A program made the translations under genes and the position numbers. Positions 1 to 11,488 of a stretch of 64,000 bases of DNA are shown in pieces (within the stretch, counting starts at the first letter, position 1; every line of letters begins with the position of its first letter). The notes under the pieces were generated by a model. The model was not told the DNA's origin. It saw only the letters and a list, made by a program, of their open reading frames with translations, and searched no databases. Source of the stretch: Ophioceras dolichostomum (taxonomy: Eukaryota; Ascomycota; Sordariomycetes; Magnaporthales; Ophioceraceae). The DNA lies in the NCBI GenBank assembly GCA_003049485.1, contig PYST01000018.1:162292-226291 (forward strand). The letters run 5' to 3'.

Positions 1-1398
1 GTCCAGGCGCAAGCCCCCAAGAAGCAGGGACTCCTGACCAAAGGCTCCTTGCGGTCAAAGAAGCAGCGGTCCAAGTCGCCGCCGTTGTCGGATCCTGAGC
101 AGTCTGATGCGTCCGGAACCCCACACAAGACATCAAAGACGTCCGAGTCGTCGTCTCGAGGCCCCTTGTCATGGACCTCAATCTTCAGATGGACCCGGTT
201 CAAGATTAAGCGGAGCTCCGGCCCATCGTCGTTCTCCAACACTTCGCGAGATTCGATGGCGACTCAGCCGCAGCAGACGACCAGCGTCGCCATCCCGCCT
301 GCCGTAACATTTGTGCCCCCCGTCGCACCTGGCCGCTCAACGATACCAAAACGGACACGCTCGCGCTTCCGAGAAGATCTCCCAGAGCTGCCTCTGTCGC
401 CACCCGACTCACGAGTGCAGTCTCCAGAGCATCATCACGAAGCAGTGCCGCCCGTCATACTCGAGCAAGACACCCCTTCGCCGGAGGCTCACTCACACCT
501 CCCAACCCCCACCGCACCCATCCCCATCCCCGGCGCGCGCTACGACACACCCACGAACTCGGATTCGATGAGAGAAACACCGCACTCGTGGGCGACACGC
601 GATGGCGGAGAGCCGTCTCCCGAGCCGACGCAGTCCATGTCTCTGGGCTCGATCGACTCGGAGGGCTCCTGGCTTTCGGGTCGCCTGAGGGGCGGACGAA
701 TGTCCCAGATGCGAAACCGGAGGGACAGCCTCCAGCGCCAAGCCCAGCCGTCCATCGAGTCCTCGGACGCGACCGAGACGGCGGAGCACGACCACGACCG
801 CATGGAGGTCGACTCCGCGACCGGCATCGCCGACGACGAGTACCTGAACCGGGTCGCCAGCCACGGCTCGACGAACCGGGACTCCGGCGGCTCGGCGTCG
901 GCGTGGGGCGGCGCGGCCGCGGTGCGCAAGTCGACCGGCGAGCCGCGCCCCTCGAGCGACGAGGAGGACGACGACGCCCGCTGGGGCGCCGTGCCCGGCG
1001 GCAAGCAGCCCATGGTCGTTCACGCCCACACGGCGGAGCGCATGAAGAGCCGCGAGGGCCTCCTGAACACCCTGGCTGACGACGACGCCGACGATGGCGC
1101 CGCCGCCACTGCCGAGGCCGCTGCGGACGTGCACGAGCACGAGATCCGGAGCGAGGCCGGCGAGGTGGTCGAGGAGGAGCTTCTTGAATCGCCTGTCAGC
1201 GCCACGAGCGACGGCAACGAAGCCGCTGGCCTGCAGCGGGCGACGAGCGTCAACCTCGGCAAGGGCCACGCGCGACACATCAGCGCCGGCAGCGCCAAGC
1301 TGCTCGACCTGTCGCCGAGGGCGTCGACTGACGGCAAGAGGAAGAGCTCGGAGCACCGCTGGCCTGGCGCTGAGGTGTCGCCTACTCTGGCTGAGTGA
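1..1398 (+). CDS. 3' part of a large disordered Ser/Pro/acidic protein (5' end outside window)
   Basis: Frame 1 is open from the first base to a TGA at 1396-1398, giving 465 residues without a start, so the true start (or an upstream exon) lies outside the window. I do not recognise the family. The visible part is low-complexity and probably disordered: Ser/Pro-rich with many SP sites near the N-terminal side, a basic patch (SIFRWTRFKIKR) at about residues 58-70, acidic clusters (SSDEEDDDA) in the middle, Ala/Glu-rich sequence, and a basic C-terminal tail with a RHISAGSAKLLDLSPR-like segment. No membrane segment or catalytic motif is seen. Many SP/TP and RxxS sites suggest a phosphoregulated tail of a larger protein. 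That it is coding is supported by length, codon bias and absence of stops; the function is unknown. Confidence 0.8.
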   Translation, partial: VQAQAPKKQGLLTKGSLRSKKQRSKSPPLSDPEQSDASGTPHKTSKTSESSSRGPLSWTSIFRWTRFKIKRSSGPSSFSNTSRDSMATQPQQTTSVAIPPAVTFVPPVAPGRSTIPKRTRSRFREDLPELPLSPPDSRVQSPEHHHEAVPPVILEQDTPSPEAHSHLPTPTAPIPIPGARYDTPTNSDSMRETPHSWATRDGGEPSPEPTQSMSLGSIDSEGSWLSGRLRGGRMSQMRNRRDSLQRQAQPSIESSDATETAEHDHDRMEVDSATGIADDEYLNRVASHGSTNRDSGGSASAWGGAAAVRKSTGEPRPSSDEEDDDARWGAVPGGKQPMVVHAHTAERMKSREGLLNTLADDDADDGAAATAEAAADVHEHEIRSEAGEVVEEELLESPVSATSDGNEAAGLQRATSVNLGKGHARHISAGSAKLLDLSPRASTDGKRKSSEHRWPGAEVSPTLAE

Positions 1399-1810
1399 GG
1401 TTGAGATTGAGGCGAGGCTTGCGGAGGGAGAGTAGGGAGGGAGAGGGTCGAGAGGAGAATGAGACTACCTAACCTGACCTAACTGGTTAGAGACAGACAG
1501 ACAGTAACAGGCAGACTAACCAGCAAGCAAGCGAGCATGCGAAAACGAACCTATTATAACAGACGACGATGACGACGACGGCTACGAGAGACACTACCCA
1601 ACTTCCATTCTTTATCATTTTCCTCATTATTTACAATCTACCCAACTACGGTCGACAAGAAGGATCAGCAGCAAATGATCTGCGTAGTCCAGCCGACCAA
1701 CACACACTCCTTTGAACTATTTCCTTAACATTTATCTATCTGAAATCACTTTACCGACCTCTATTCGTTCCTTCATCAAAACCATTTCCTTGAGACTCTC
1801 ATAACTTAAA

Positions 1811-1856
1811 CCCCCCCCCCCCCCCCNNNNNNNNNNNNNNNNNNNNNNNCCCCCCC
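1811..1856. other. Assembly gap (23 N) inside a poly-C run
   Basis: Sixteen C (1811-1826), then 23 N (1827-1849), then seven C. The homopolymer probably broke the assembly, so the true length here is unknown. Confidence 0.95.
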
Positions 1857-1924
1857 AGAAAAAAAATTGGAAAAACTCGGAAAATCCACACAAAAACACA
1901 GGTGTCTCTCAAGTCATCGTCGCT

Positions 1925-2014
1925 CGCTCGATCGATCGATCGATCTACAATAGGTCCGCGGTTTCTCGTTGCTCGCCTGCCTGCCTGCCTGTCTACCTGT
2001 CTTTCCGTTAGCTG

Positions 2015-2088
<74 letters not shown>
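1925..2088. repeat. Cluster of microsatellites: (GATC)n, (CTGC)n, (TC)29, (AC)7
   Basis: Direct reading shows repeated cgat/gatc near 1925-1945, repeated cctg near 1976-1992, an uninterrupted TC run at 2017-2074 and an AC run at about 2075-2088. Confidence 0.9.
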
Positions 2089-4883
2089 TCACTCTCTCAC
2101 TCACTCTCTTTTCTCTCCCCTTCCTCTTTTTTCAGCATCTACCTCCTCCTCACTCATCGATCTGTCGAATTTGGGCTGTCATTCATCTCCTTATTTTCGT
2201 CTTTGTCTTTCCCACGATGGTCTTTGTTTTTTATTACTATTCCCTTCAGTTTACTATTTTCACCAGGATACCCCCCTCAGTTTAATGTTGACACACGCAA
2301 CAACAACACCATACAAAAAGGAAAGGAAAGCAGATTTTATTTCTCTTTTTCTCTCCCTCTCTCTTTTGCCTGTTTTAGCGGATGTAGTCTTGGAGCTGGA
2401 CTACTGGATGGTTGGTGGATGGACGTGGATTGGACATTTGCGTGTTGATTTTTTTTTTCTTTTAGCGAAGCGCGAGGGGGTGGTTGCAGTGATGAGAAAA
2501 GAGAGAGCAAGATGCAGCTTTTTGGAGCACAAGAGGTAAACTTAACCTACTGCCTCCTACGCAGGAACAATTCTACTTCTTTCCCCTTGGTGCTTTCTGT
2601 CTTTCCCTAGTTCACGATCTTCGCTATGCTAAGGACATCGTGATCTCTCTACCATATCAAGGTAGTATCTAGGAGGCTTCGTCTTCGGGCTGAGAGTCAG
2701 GGGTGGCAGATGGCAGATGGTGGATGGTGGATGGATGCATGTCTCATCACTCGTCCGCCCTCTTTGATTCCCCCCCCCCCCCCCCTTTTTTTTTCGCGGC
2801 TCCTTCCTCTGGTTTCTCGTCGGGTCTTTTTCCAGGGGGGTTGATATCCTTGCCCTGCCTGTCATACTCGCACAGATAACAAACTCGATTTGCCCATCTT
2901 CTCTCATGCCGTACTGTAGCGCCTCCTCTTCTCTGATCTTTCTCTCTTTGTGTTGCGTATGTACCCCTATATTGGTACCTCTGTATCGCCTGATGTACAC
3001 AGGCTCTCTCCCATCCTTACTGGTTGAAGTGGTTGTTGTACGATCTGTCCCTTGTTTTCTCACTCCTCCCTATGTGCCTCCTGCAAGGAAAACGGGGAGC
3101 GAGCCGAAAAAGAGCTAAAACAATATGCAATGATAAAATCCCGTTAATTGCGGTAGGGAAAGGAGAGAGACGGACATACCGGTCGGTGCCGGCGGCTTAG
3201 ACAGAGTCTGTGATTGTGACTGGTTGCTATGCCACGTGTTTGTGTCGTAGGTGCGCGCGACAAGGAAGCGGTCAGTCGTTAGGTCGGTACCGAGTTAGGT
3301 GAGGTTGTTTGTCTCATTGTCGTTGTCTAGGTGGTAGGTAGGTGGTGTGGCCCCTGATAAAACAGGGACGGGGGCAGGGGAAGAGAGCGACACATAGTAG
3401 ATGGGTGGCTGGATGGTAGGGGGATGGTTGGATGGTTGGATAGATGGTTTGATGGGACAGAGACACGGGAACGGAGCCAATACCCGACGTTACCTAGGTC
3501 TAATATTGAGCTGAAGGAGGGTGTGTGTGTGTATGTGTGTGAGTGTGTGTGGTGCGGGTGTGCTTTGTGCTACCCAACCCACGACGCTGATCACGGAAAG
3601 GTACCTGGACCAGCATTTCTGCGTCGCCCCTGACCGTAGGTACGTAGCCCTGGCCAGGGCCCTGGGCGGCTTGGTGACTGAGCTGAGACAATCGTCACAG
3701 GTCGTAATCGGTGTTTCCATGACAGGCGCTTGTCCTCAGTTAAACAACCAGGACTAAAACGAGTGTTCTGACGAACTAACGAGCGAAACCTGGCCGGGAT
3801 GGCACGGGGGCGAACGAATGATGAGCTGTTCGGACTGTTGACGCGTCTTCTGCGGGTATCCGTCCGCACGTCTGTCCGCTCCTCCCGTCCGTCATCTGGA
3901 TCGCGTGACGGCCGTTCCGTGAGTCAAGGAGACGGGCGGCTGCTGCTGCTGATGGCGGTGGCGGTGGCGCGTGTTTTCAGGGTTGGTTCGTATGACGTCG
4001 ACCACCACGAATGGCGACCGACCCAGTCAGGTACAGGCGGTGTGATGTACTCACTTCATACTAGTGCTTTACCAGCTCATTAATCGCAGCAGAGCCTTTA
4101 GGTTAGTGTTGAGCGAGTAAGGCGAGGTTAAGCGGTTGGCTCTTACCTACCTGTATTGATGATGTCGAACTCAAGCGTGTGTCCACGAAAAGCCGATCTT
4201 GAGTTTGCTCACCACGGCTGTGGAGACACAACCCTGCGTTGAGCCCGGCACCCGTTCGGCCGGTGCCTTGGGAGGGATTTTACCTAACTCCTTCGGGATG
4301 GTGGGCCGGGCCGATGCGGAAGTGCTGCGTCCGCAGCATAGGCCTTGGGTTTTGAGGTACCCTTTAAGTTCAAGCCACTGTCGTAGAGGCTTGGGTACCT
4401 AGGAAGCGATGCAGAACAAGAACAGGGGAAATAGTAGGGGGAAATAGCAAAGAACTGGCTGCAAACAGACTGGCAAGATGGGACAAGAATAAGATCGCAA
4501 GATGCAAGAATGAATTGACAACGACAAGGCAGGAAGAGGGCAGCGGCCACTCGGCATTACCTTGAATGCAGAGGAAGACCTTATCCCAACGACCACTTCC
4601 CCCTAACTGACGATGATATAACAGCTCGATGATTGTAAAGCCATGATCCTGTCTACAGAGAAGTCTAGATCTAAGAGAGCTGTTTACTTGCCATTTTCCT
4701 TCTGCAATTCCATGCTTCTTGTTTTTGAGCCTAAGCCGAGATGGATACTGGGGGAGGCGGGCCGCCTCAGGGGGTGAAAGACAAAGAGAAAGAAAGGAAT
4801 GAATGGTTGTTCGAGTTGGCCGCCCTACTATGGGAAGATTTGGATGAAGGAGAGCCGTCGATGGACGGTAGGTGTCTCTCCAT

Positions 4884-5763
4884 TTAAGTTGAGCCGTCGT
4901 CGGCCTTATCGTTGCCGAGGCGGTTGCCGAGGCGGATGCTCAGGATCGCCTGGACGATGGCCGGGTACCACACTTCGGCCATCTTCCGGTCGCCCCTGTC
5001 GTTCGGGTGGATGCCGTCGTAGAGGTCGGTGTCCACGCTGATGGCCGACCACTGGTCGACCACCCAGATGGGAGACTTGGGCGTGCTCTTGACTGCGGCC
5101 CAGAGCGGGATCCAGTCGTTGAGGTCTCGGACCTGGCGGTTTGCTCCCTTCAGGGGGATGATTTGGGCCACCTGGGAGAGGGGGAGGGAGAGGGATTGTT
5201 TGGTCAGCTAATCACTCATTCATTCCCGTTTTGGTTTGGGTGTCGGCACTTTTTTCTACCATCCAGCGTGAATGGGAGGTTGGGGGCATTGGGGGGCGGT
5301 TGTTTCTCACAATGATCCGCATCTTCGGGTTATGCTCTCGCATCTGGTCGACCAGCTTGTCATACGCCTGCTTGGTGTCTTGGAGGTTGTAGCCGTGGCC
5401 GATGTCGTTGGTGCCGATGTGCATGGTGATAAAGTCGGTGGGCGCGTAGTGGAACCACGTCACGAGCTGGCCCTTCTGCGCGATGTCGACGGCCGTGAAG
5501 CCCGGGTGACCCTCGTGGTTCCTGTCGTAGTCGATGCCGTTGCAGTTCTTGTCGGAGGTGCGGGTGCCGACGAAGTCGATGTCGGTATAGCCTTCCGACC
5601 GGAGACGCTGCCAGACGTAGGCGCGCCAGCAGCCGTAGTCCGTGATGGAGTCGCCGAAGGGCATGTACCGCGGGTTGTGGTTGGGCGCCTGGCTCGCCGC
5701 GGAGGCGACGAGGAAGGCCGCTACGATCAGGGCGATGCCCATGAGCGTCTTGATGGTACGCAT
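4884..5763 (-). CDS. Secreted SGNH/GDSL esterase, carbohydrate esterase family 3-like (acetylxylan esterase type)
   Basis: Two exons: 5763-5311 and 5171-4884, with an intron at 5310-5172 (GTGAGA...CAG, phase 0). The product is 246 aa. An N-terminal signal peptide (residues 1 to about 24, hydrophobic MGIALIVAAFLVASAAS core) indicates secretion. SGNH blocks are visible: PFGDSITDYGCWR (catalytic Ser in GDS), the GTND block with its Asn, and DGIHPNDRGDRKMA carrying the catalytic Asp-x-x-His near the C-terminus. The combination of GDSIT...GCWR with GIHPNDxGDRKMA and WYP is typical of CE3, whose characterised members deacetylate xylan; substrate here is inferred. No cellulose-binding module is present. 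The start is the first ATG before the signal peptide. It is single-domain and of normal family length, and transcribed away from the ABM/monooxygenase genes. Confidence 0.88.
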
Positions 5764-6616
5764 CTTCCTACTAGTAGTATTATAATAGCACAGTCAAGAG
5801 AGGGGTTGATGAGTGGCTTCCAGCAAGTTGTACGGTGACTACTGAGAAGGCTGGATGAGACGACTTTCCCTTGGAGGCTTTTGAATGAGAATGGATAAAC
5901 AGAGGGAGATCACTTTCTTCTAGACGCGAGGCACTGTTGTCAAGGGAGATCGACTTTCAACTCGGATTGTCATTTACTGCTCTCTGCGTGACCAACCCAC
6001 CTTTAGCTCGCCGCCGCTTGGGAGCAATTCACTACTGTTGAGACGAAAGCTTTGGTGAGAGATGCCGCGCAGGGCAGACTTGCGGCCCCACGCGCCAGCA
6101 CGATCCTCCTCTCCATCTGCTGAGATTGTGAGAGCCTGTGGTCGCGGCCCTGGCAGCAGTGGCAGGTTATAGGTTGATGCGCCCTAGCCTCGTCTAAATC
6201 ACGCCATCATGGGGGATGTGGCCTGCCGTTTTTATATTACCTAGAGCCGAGCCCCAATCCGCCTGTTTGCCCCTGAAAGTATCTCCATCTCATCATGAGT
6301 GAAGTGATAGTACTGTATTCTACCATTTTATCCATAGAAGTAAGCGGCGCAATCCTGCGCAAGGGTTTAGTCGGGTTTAGTCTGCCGCTTTCTGCCAAGC
6401 ACTCTAGTCCTTGGCTCGTGAGCCCTCGACGCTTCTTGCTATTATATACTCGTAGTATTCCCGTATTTACCTCCCATGGCAGGGGCCCAAGGTCGTTTCG
6501 ATATCAACCGTCGAGATCGGTCCAATGCTGTTAAGGACACCTACCTGCTCATCCCGGACAAGATTCTCAGAAACGCCAGTTGAAACGTGAGCAATTCGAA
6601 AATCAAAAGGAGCACC
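5764..6616. other. Intergenic region between divergent esterase and ABM-protein genes
   Basis: Must contain promoters for the esterase (-) and the ABM protein (+). I see no clear TATA box at a useful distance and no coding signal. Confidence 0.5.
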
Positions 6617-7482
6617 ATGAGTGGCACGCTCGTTATGCTCACGGCATTTCTATGCCTTAACGCCACGATGAAAGACGGGGTATGTTATTTAGGCACTGTC
6701 TACGGATTCGAGAATCTTTGCATCGACTATCAGTCTCAGAGTAGCAGTCACTGATCTTTTTGTTATTCCACATCTTCAAGCTGTTGACCACGATGTCGAA
6801 TATCTCGACGTTTTCTCTTGCAAAAGAGCCGGGTGTGCTGAAATATGCACTTCTCACACCTCGCGGTAATCCCAATGGCAGGCTTATGTATTCCTTCGAG
6901 GAGTAAGTGATACTGGAAGCACCCAACAAGCTTTGCAACTCTCCAGGTCACTACTAAGAGTTGGCTTTATTCCGAGCGTCTCTCAGATACACAAGCCAAG
7001 CCGCCTTCAACTCTCACCTCCAGCAAGATCCCGTGAAAGCCATGTTCGCCTGGTCCAGCGCGGGAGGCGGAATATTCGATGGCCAGCCGGTGACGAACAC
7101 CCTTCAGGACCTCAGCGGAGGAACATTCCGCTTCTCGAAGCCGGGAGTGCAGCAGGATGGACGCGACCCTCACATTGTCGTCGAGGAGCACGAATACGGC
7201 ATGTTGAGCAAGTCCCAGTTGGGCTCTCTGAACGACTCTCACAAGGCGTTGGTTGCGGCCTCCCTCGCCGAGAATGGGACACTGTTCTACGGCGTGTTCA
7301 GCCTGTCTTCATCAGCTAGCACCAGGCGCGTCACGGTTGCCGCATATGAAAGCGTCGAGTATTTCGATGAAGTCCACTCGAAGAATCCAGCGGTTGTGAA
7401 GCACGAGAGCAATAAAGGATGGACCAAGACGGAGGTGAGTGAGTTGGTGCTGCAGAAGAGAGGCGGGTTTATGCACAGATAG
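6617..7482 (+). CDS. Two-domain ABM-fold (antibiotic biosynthesis monooxygenase-like, dimeric alpha+beta barrel) protein
   Basis: Three exons: 6617-6679, 6781-6902 and 6987-7482, giving 226 aa. Introns are GTATGT...AAG (6680-6780) and GTAAGT...CAG (6903-6986). The ATG context (agcaccATGa) is good. The joined N-terminal half reads as one ABM unit: a first beta strand (GTLVMLTAFLCLNATMKDG), a helix (STFSLAKEPGVLKYALL), then LMYSFEEYTSQAAFNSHLQQ, the usual E-x-Y/W...AF..H pattern. The second half repeats it: LVAASLAENGTLFYGVFSL, VTVAAYESVEYFDEVHSKN. Known members are cofactor-free monooxygenases or heme-degrading/stress proteins; substrate unknown. A GTGAGT at 7435-7440 could be a third donor, in which case the last 16 residues given here would be replaced by a downstream exon. 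It lies 695 bases upstream of the flavin monooxygenase on the same strand. Confidence 0.78.
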
Positions 7483-8177
7483 AGGTAGATAGGATGATAC
7501 ATGAGGGCGCTGTTTGTGTAATCCTGTGCTGGCCACTTCAAGCACAACTCTCTACATCTCCCCGTCTGAGGCCGGGATACTATGCCTGCCAAGAGTCATA
7601 TTAGGAGGATAGTAACACGTTGAGCAGTCACAGCTCCTTAGCATGGTAATATAGACGTCGTTTTCGACAACGAACTTGGTGCTGTTTTGCGATTATGCGA
7701 TCGGAAGTCGTTAAGCTCGGGGTTGGACCAGGAGACCTGTCTGGCAACAAGAAAGCTTCTTCTCGATTCTGGGGGTTTATAAACATTGGGAGGTTTTTTT
7801 TTTGGAAGGCGATTGATTAGAGGTACTGAACTTGCAAAACCCCTTCCCGACATCCTGGCAATCCAACACAGATTCGCCGGCAAGCTACATCCGCGGCGAC
7901 AAGAGAGCTTGATGAGAGTACAACTGTTTCAAAGTGAGAACATCCCTTTCTTGTTCGAGAGATTGACCTTGATGCTTATCTTAAATCAAGCATAGGATGA
8001 CGGATTCTAGCACGTGATGTGATGTAGGGGGCACATAGGGAGGCTTTGTAAAATGGCGACATACATTGGGCCGATGGCGAAGATCATCACTCACGATCAT
8101 CAACCTCTTTTAAAGCCGCCAGCCGAGGCAGCGCGATATGAACTGCCCACGGTGATGCTTGAACGAGGCCAGAAGCC
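7483..8177. other. Intergenic region upstream of the flavin monooxygenase
   Basis: No coding signal is supported. It contains the 3' end of the ABM gene (and possibly its last exon) and the promoter of the monooxygenase. A T run at 7795-7803 is the only simple feature. Confidence 0.5.
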
Positions 8178-10132
8178 ATGAACAAAGACCAGCAGCGGAT
8201 TAGATCGGTGGCAATTATTGGGGCCGGCGCAGCAGGTTTGTTGCCCTCCTGAGAATGGTTTCAGGGAAATAGCGGATGAAATAATGCTGACGGCACTGCC
8301 CTAGGAGCTGTGACGGCGGCCGCGCTGAAGGCCGAGAACTACTTTGATCGCATCAGAGTGTTTGAACGGAGGGAGACACCAGGCGGTACATGGTATGACT
8401 AATAACACGTACAACTTTCCTTATGTTGTCGGTGCATTGGTTCGATCACAAAATATCGATGCTCTTCTGTCGTTTAACACCTGGTTGTTAGGATCTATGA
8501 TGCACCGGCTCGGAATGCGCATGTGCATCCAGGGAAGCTTCCGCCCTTGACGGACCCTCCGTTGAGAATTCCGGATACGCTGCCGCAAATCGCTCCCCCA
8601 AATCAGCAAGAGAGATATGAGCAAACACCCATTTACGACTCCCTGACGTGAGTATCAAACTCATCATCACTTGCTCTCCATCGCAGAGTGTGCTGAGAAG
8701 GAGGATGATGACAGCACGAACGTCCCTGATATTGCCATGTGCTTCTCGGATGTGAGGTTTGCCTACGGACCCTTTGCGCCGCACTACGTTCCTCGGCAGT
8801 ACATCGAGAGCTATTTCTCCCTGCACAAGACAGACTCGTTGCTGGTGTTGAACACGACGGCCGAGGACCTCACCAAGCTTCCAGCGACCAAGAAGGGAGG
8901 TCTGGAGCGCTGGAAGCTCACGCTACGAAAGTTTGACGCACTTAGAAACGTGGATGTTTGGTGGGAAGAGGTGTTCGATGCTGTGGTGCTGGCGAACGGG
9001 CATTATTCTGTCCCATACGTTAGTATTTCTCGACCGCCTTTACTGACGGCCTCTTTGAGGGAGCTTTGGGAGGAGAAACTTGATCATTCAGCTGACGAAT
9101 GAGCTGAAGGTCCCCCACGTCGAGGGGCTGGAAGAATACATGGCCAAGTATCCCGGACGGGTGTGGCACTCAAAGTCCTACCGCTCGCCCTCGCTGTTCG
9201 CGAACAAGCGGGTCCTCATCATCGGAAACTCAGCCTCGGGCCACGACCTTGCGGCTGAACTGGTCTCCACAGCCCAGTTGCCGGTGTACCAGTCCAGACG
9301 ATCCAAGTCGCGCTGGGACGGTGACTCACCACCACCAGGGATCGCCTGGAAGCCTGTCGTGAAAGAGTATCGCCTAGATGGCGATGATGATGGTGGCAGT
9401 TTGGGTGGTGGTGGATCGATACTATTCGAAGACGGCACGGTCATCAGAGACGTCGACGCGGTGATCTACTGCACGGGCTATCAGTCCTCATTCCCCTTCT
9501 GGAACGCTGCCGGAAACGGCGGTCGTCCGCTGTGGGACTACGATCTAGGCAAGCTCGACGGAGGGGGCAGCTATTGGCACACGTTCTTCGGAGGGCACCC
9601 GACGCTGGGCATCGTGGGCCTGCCGCGCGTGCTGACGTTCCGCAGCTTCGAGTACCAGGCCGTCGCGCTCGCGCGGCTGTTCGCGGGCCGTAACTCTGTG
9701 CCCCTGCCGTCTCGCGAGGAGCAGGACGAGTGGGAGCGGGAGAGACTGGAGAGGACGACGAGGCAGGGTCGCAAATTTCATGACGTGCGGTGGGAGGAAG
9801 GAGGGGGAGGAGAGACGCTGGAGTGGTTGGGCGGGCTGTTTAGGATTGCGGGCTTGGGCACGCTGAGGGGCGATGGGAGGGTCCCGCCTGTACTGGGGGA
9901 CGACGTGGTCTGGGCGCTGGAGCACGTGAAGAAGTATCCGGAGCCCGGAGATGGCAAGGGAAAGGTGGACGACCTCAATAACGAAAGCGGGGCTGGCGGG
10001 GCTGGTGCTGGTGGTGGAAGGGACAGGCAGGAGGACGAGGAGGGAGAAAAAGAAGAGGAGGATGAGAACGGCTGGCTTGTTGTTGTTCATCAAAAGACGC
10101 CTCCTCCCAAGGACCTCCTTTGGTTCATCTAG
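8178..10132 (+). CDS. Flavin-containing monooxygenase (FMO family)
   Basis: Five exons close in frame: 8178-8235, 8305-8392, 8492-8647, 8715-9018 and 9110-10132, giving 542 aa. Family hallmarks: FAD-binding GAGAAG at residues 15-20 right after the start, ERRETPGGTW, the FMO signature as Y216-P-G218-R-V-W-H222-S-K-S-Y226 (F replaced by Y), NADPH-binding GNSASG at 241-246, and CTGYQSSFPF near the C-terminal domain. FMOs use FAD, NADPH and O2 to oxygenate soft nucleophiles (N, S); the substrate here is unknown. The fourth acceptor (8714) was chosen because it restores SLTTNVPDIAM and removes an in-frame TGA. The C-terminus has an unusual Gly/acidic insert (about residues 490-525) before a short hydrophobic end. 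It may work with the adjacent ABM protein, but nothing else suggests a cluster. Confidence 0.9.
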
Positions 10133-11488
10133 ATGAACAACTTTTCGTCTCTGTTGTCCTGTTCTCACCGAGCTGCAATGCTCGGAAGCACGTCACGGTC
10201 CGAAAGCTACTAGCTCAATGCCAACAAGGCGTAGTCGTCCCTTGATTGGAGGGTAAACCGAGACAGCCAAATTTCCTTTCCTGTACGGAAGGAAGGTGCG
10301 CCGTGGCCGGGGTCGGTGGCTTCCGATGTGTAATGGCGGGATCTCCTTTCCGGCCGTCCGACTGAAGAGAGAATCAGAGGAAGGGAGGACAAGAAATAGA
10401 CGGCTAATACGCACTATTCTCACACTTGGCATGGGTCCATTTTGCTGTGTTTTACCGCCTTCGTGTTGAGAGAAGACAGTTGCAAAGGCGGTGTCGACAG
10501 ATTTTCGTGGGTCTGCAGGTGCTTCTAGAACTGCAGTCCGAATCCTTGCAGCAGCGCTGGCCTGAGTCTTGATTGAGCTTTTCTCGTGTTGGTTACCCTA
10601 GAAGGCAGAACAGGTGGCCAATTATAGCAGTATATAAGTGGCCCGGTATTGGGCACCCAGACCAACAGAGTGACCACACTGCCTTTCTTCCACTGAGAGA
10701 GCTGATCAGTGCTGACAGTCGAGCCGTTTTAAGCGAGCTGCAGCCCGGGTCTCCGCCCTGGAAATCCTGGACACATCATCAATCACAGACAGCAGGCGCC
10801 AGCCCCACCGACATCTGTGATGAACAGCAGATTTTTTCTTCTTCGTCCAGTCGTCTGCAAAGTCGTGATCGGGGTAGAGAGGATACGGGTGTGGGGGTTG
10901 AAGAAAGAGAAGGAAGTGACGGATGGATCTTACTTCGCATGTCCACTATCGGTAACTGAGAACCCGTGGGATTCTCCTGGTGTTCGTCTCATTCGGTAGA
11001 GCCCCAGTGTTTTTCGTGATGTTTGGCATGGATACCCCAGCGCACTACAGCGGGATGATCTGCGTTGGGAGGGCCGCGCTAAAAGGTCTTTCTCGCATGC
11101 TGTGGAACAAAATAGCTGGCGGGCTGGTGGGAGAGGGAAGACGTGGGAGTAGGCAGACTCGCAGGTCAGGCCTTCACAGGGGTCAGGAGAGGGAGGGGCT
11201 GAAGGAAAAGGTCGGTTTGCCGATCGCATCCCATTTTTTTTTCTTTTCTCGGCGCCCAAACGCTGCCGTCCATATCAAATAAACCCAGGTTCCGAGAAGG
11301 AGCCCAGCATCGTGGTTCGTCATATGCACAGGGGACCGCTCACCTTGATAAATATCATGGCAACAGACAGACAATGATGAGGCTGCTATGCACAAAAAGA
11401 GCAACGAACCGGCTGAGAATTCTGGAACCTTGATACCTCCTTGACTGACAACCTCAACATTGTTGGCTAGTTTGCTGTCACATCGAAG
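10133..11488. other. Intergenic region upstream of the single-pass membrane protein gene
   Basis: Contains a TATATAA at 10631-10637 that could be a core promoter, about 850 bases upstream of the next ATG, which would imply a long leader. No coding signal is supported. Confidence 0.45.

Larger units (their letters stand above)
1399..4883. other. Intergenic region between two convergent genes, rich in simple repeats
   Basis: No supportable gene. The stretch holds the 3' side of the gene ending at 1398, an assembly gap in poly-C, GATC, CTGC, TC and AC microsatellites at about 1925-2088, a pyrimidine-rich tract (about 2090-2370), a poly-C/poly-T run near 2770-2794, and a TG-rich stretch near 3519-3550. 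Open frames here are short, lack motifs and mostly read through simple repeats. Confidence 0.6.

Noticed and set aside
493..1356. 287-codon - strand frame opposite the first gene
   Set aside because: Shadow of the GC-rich coding strand; the + frame continues to the window edge and has protein-like sequence.
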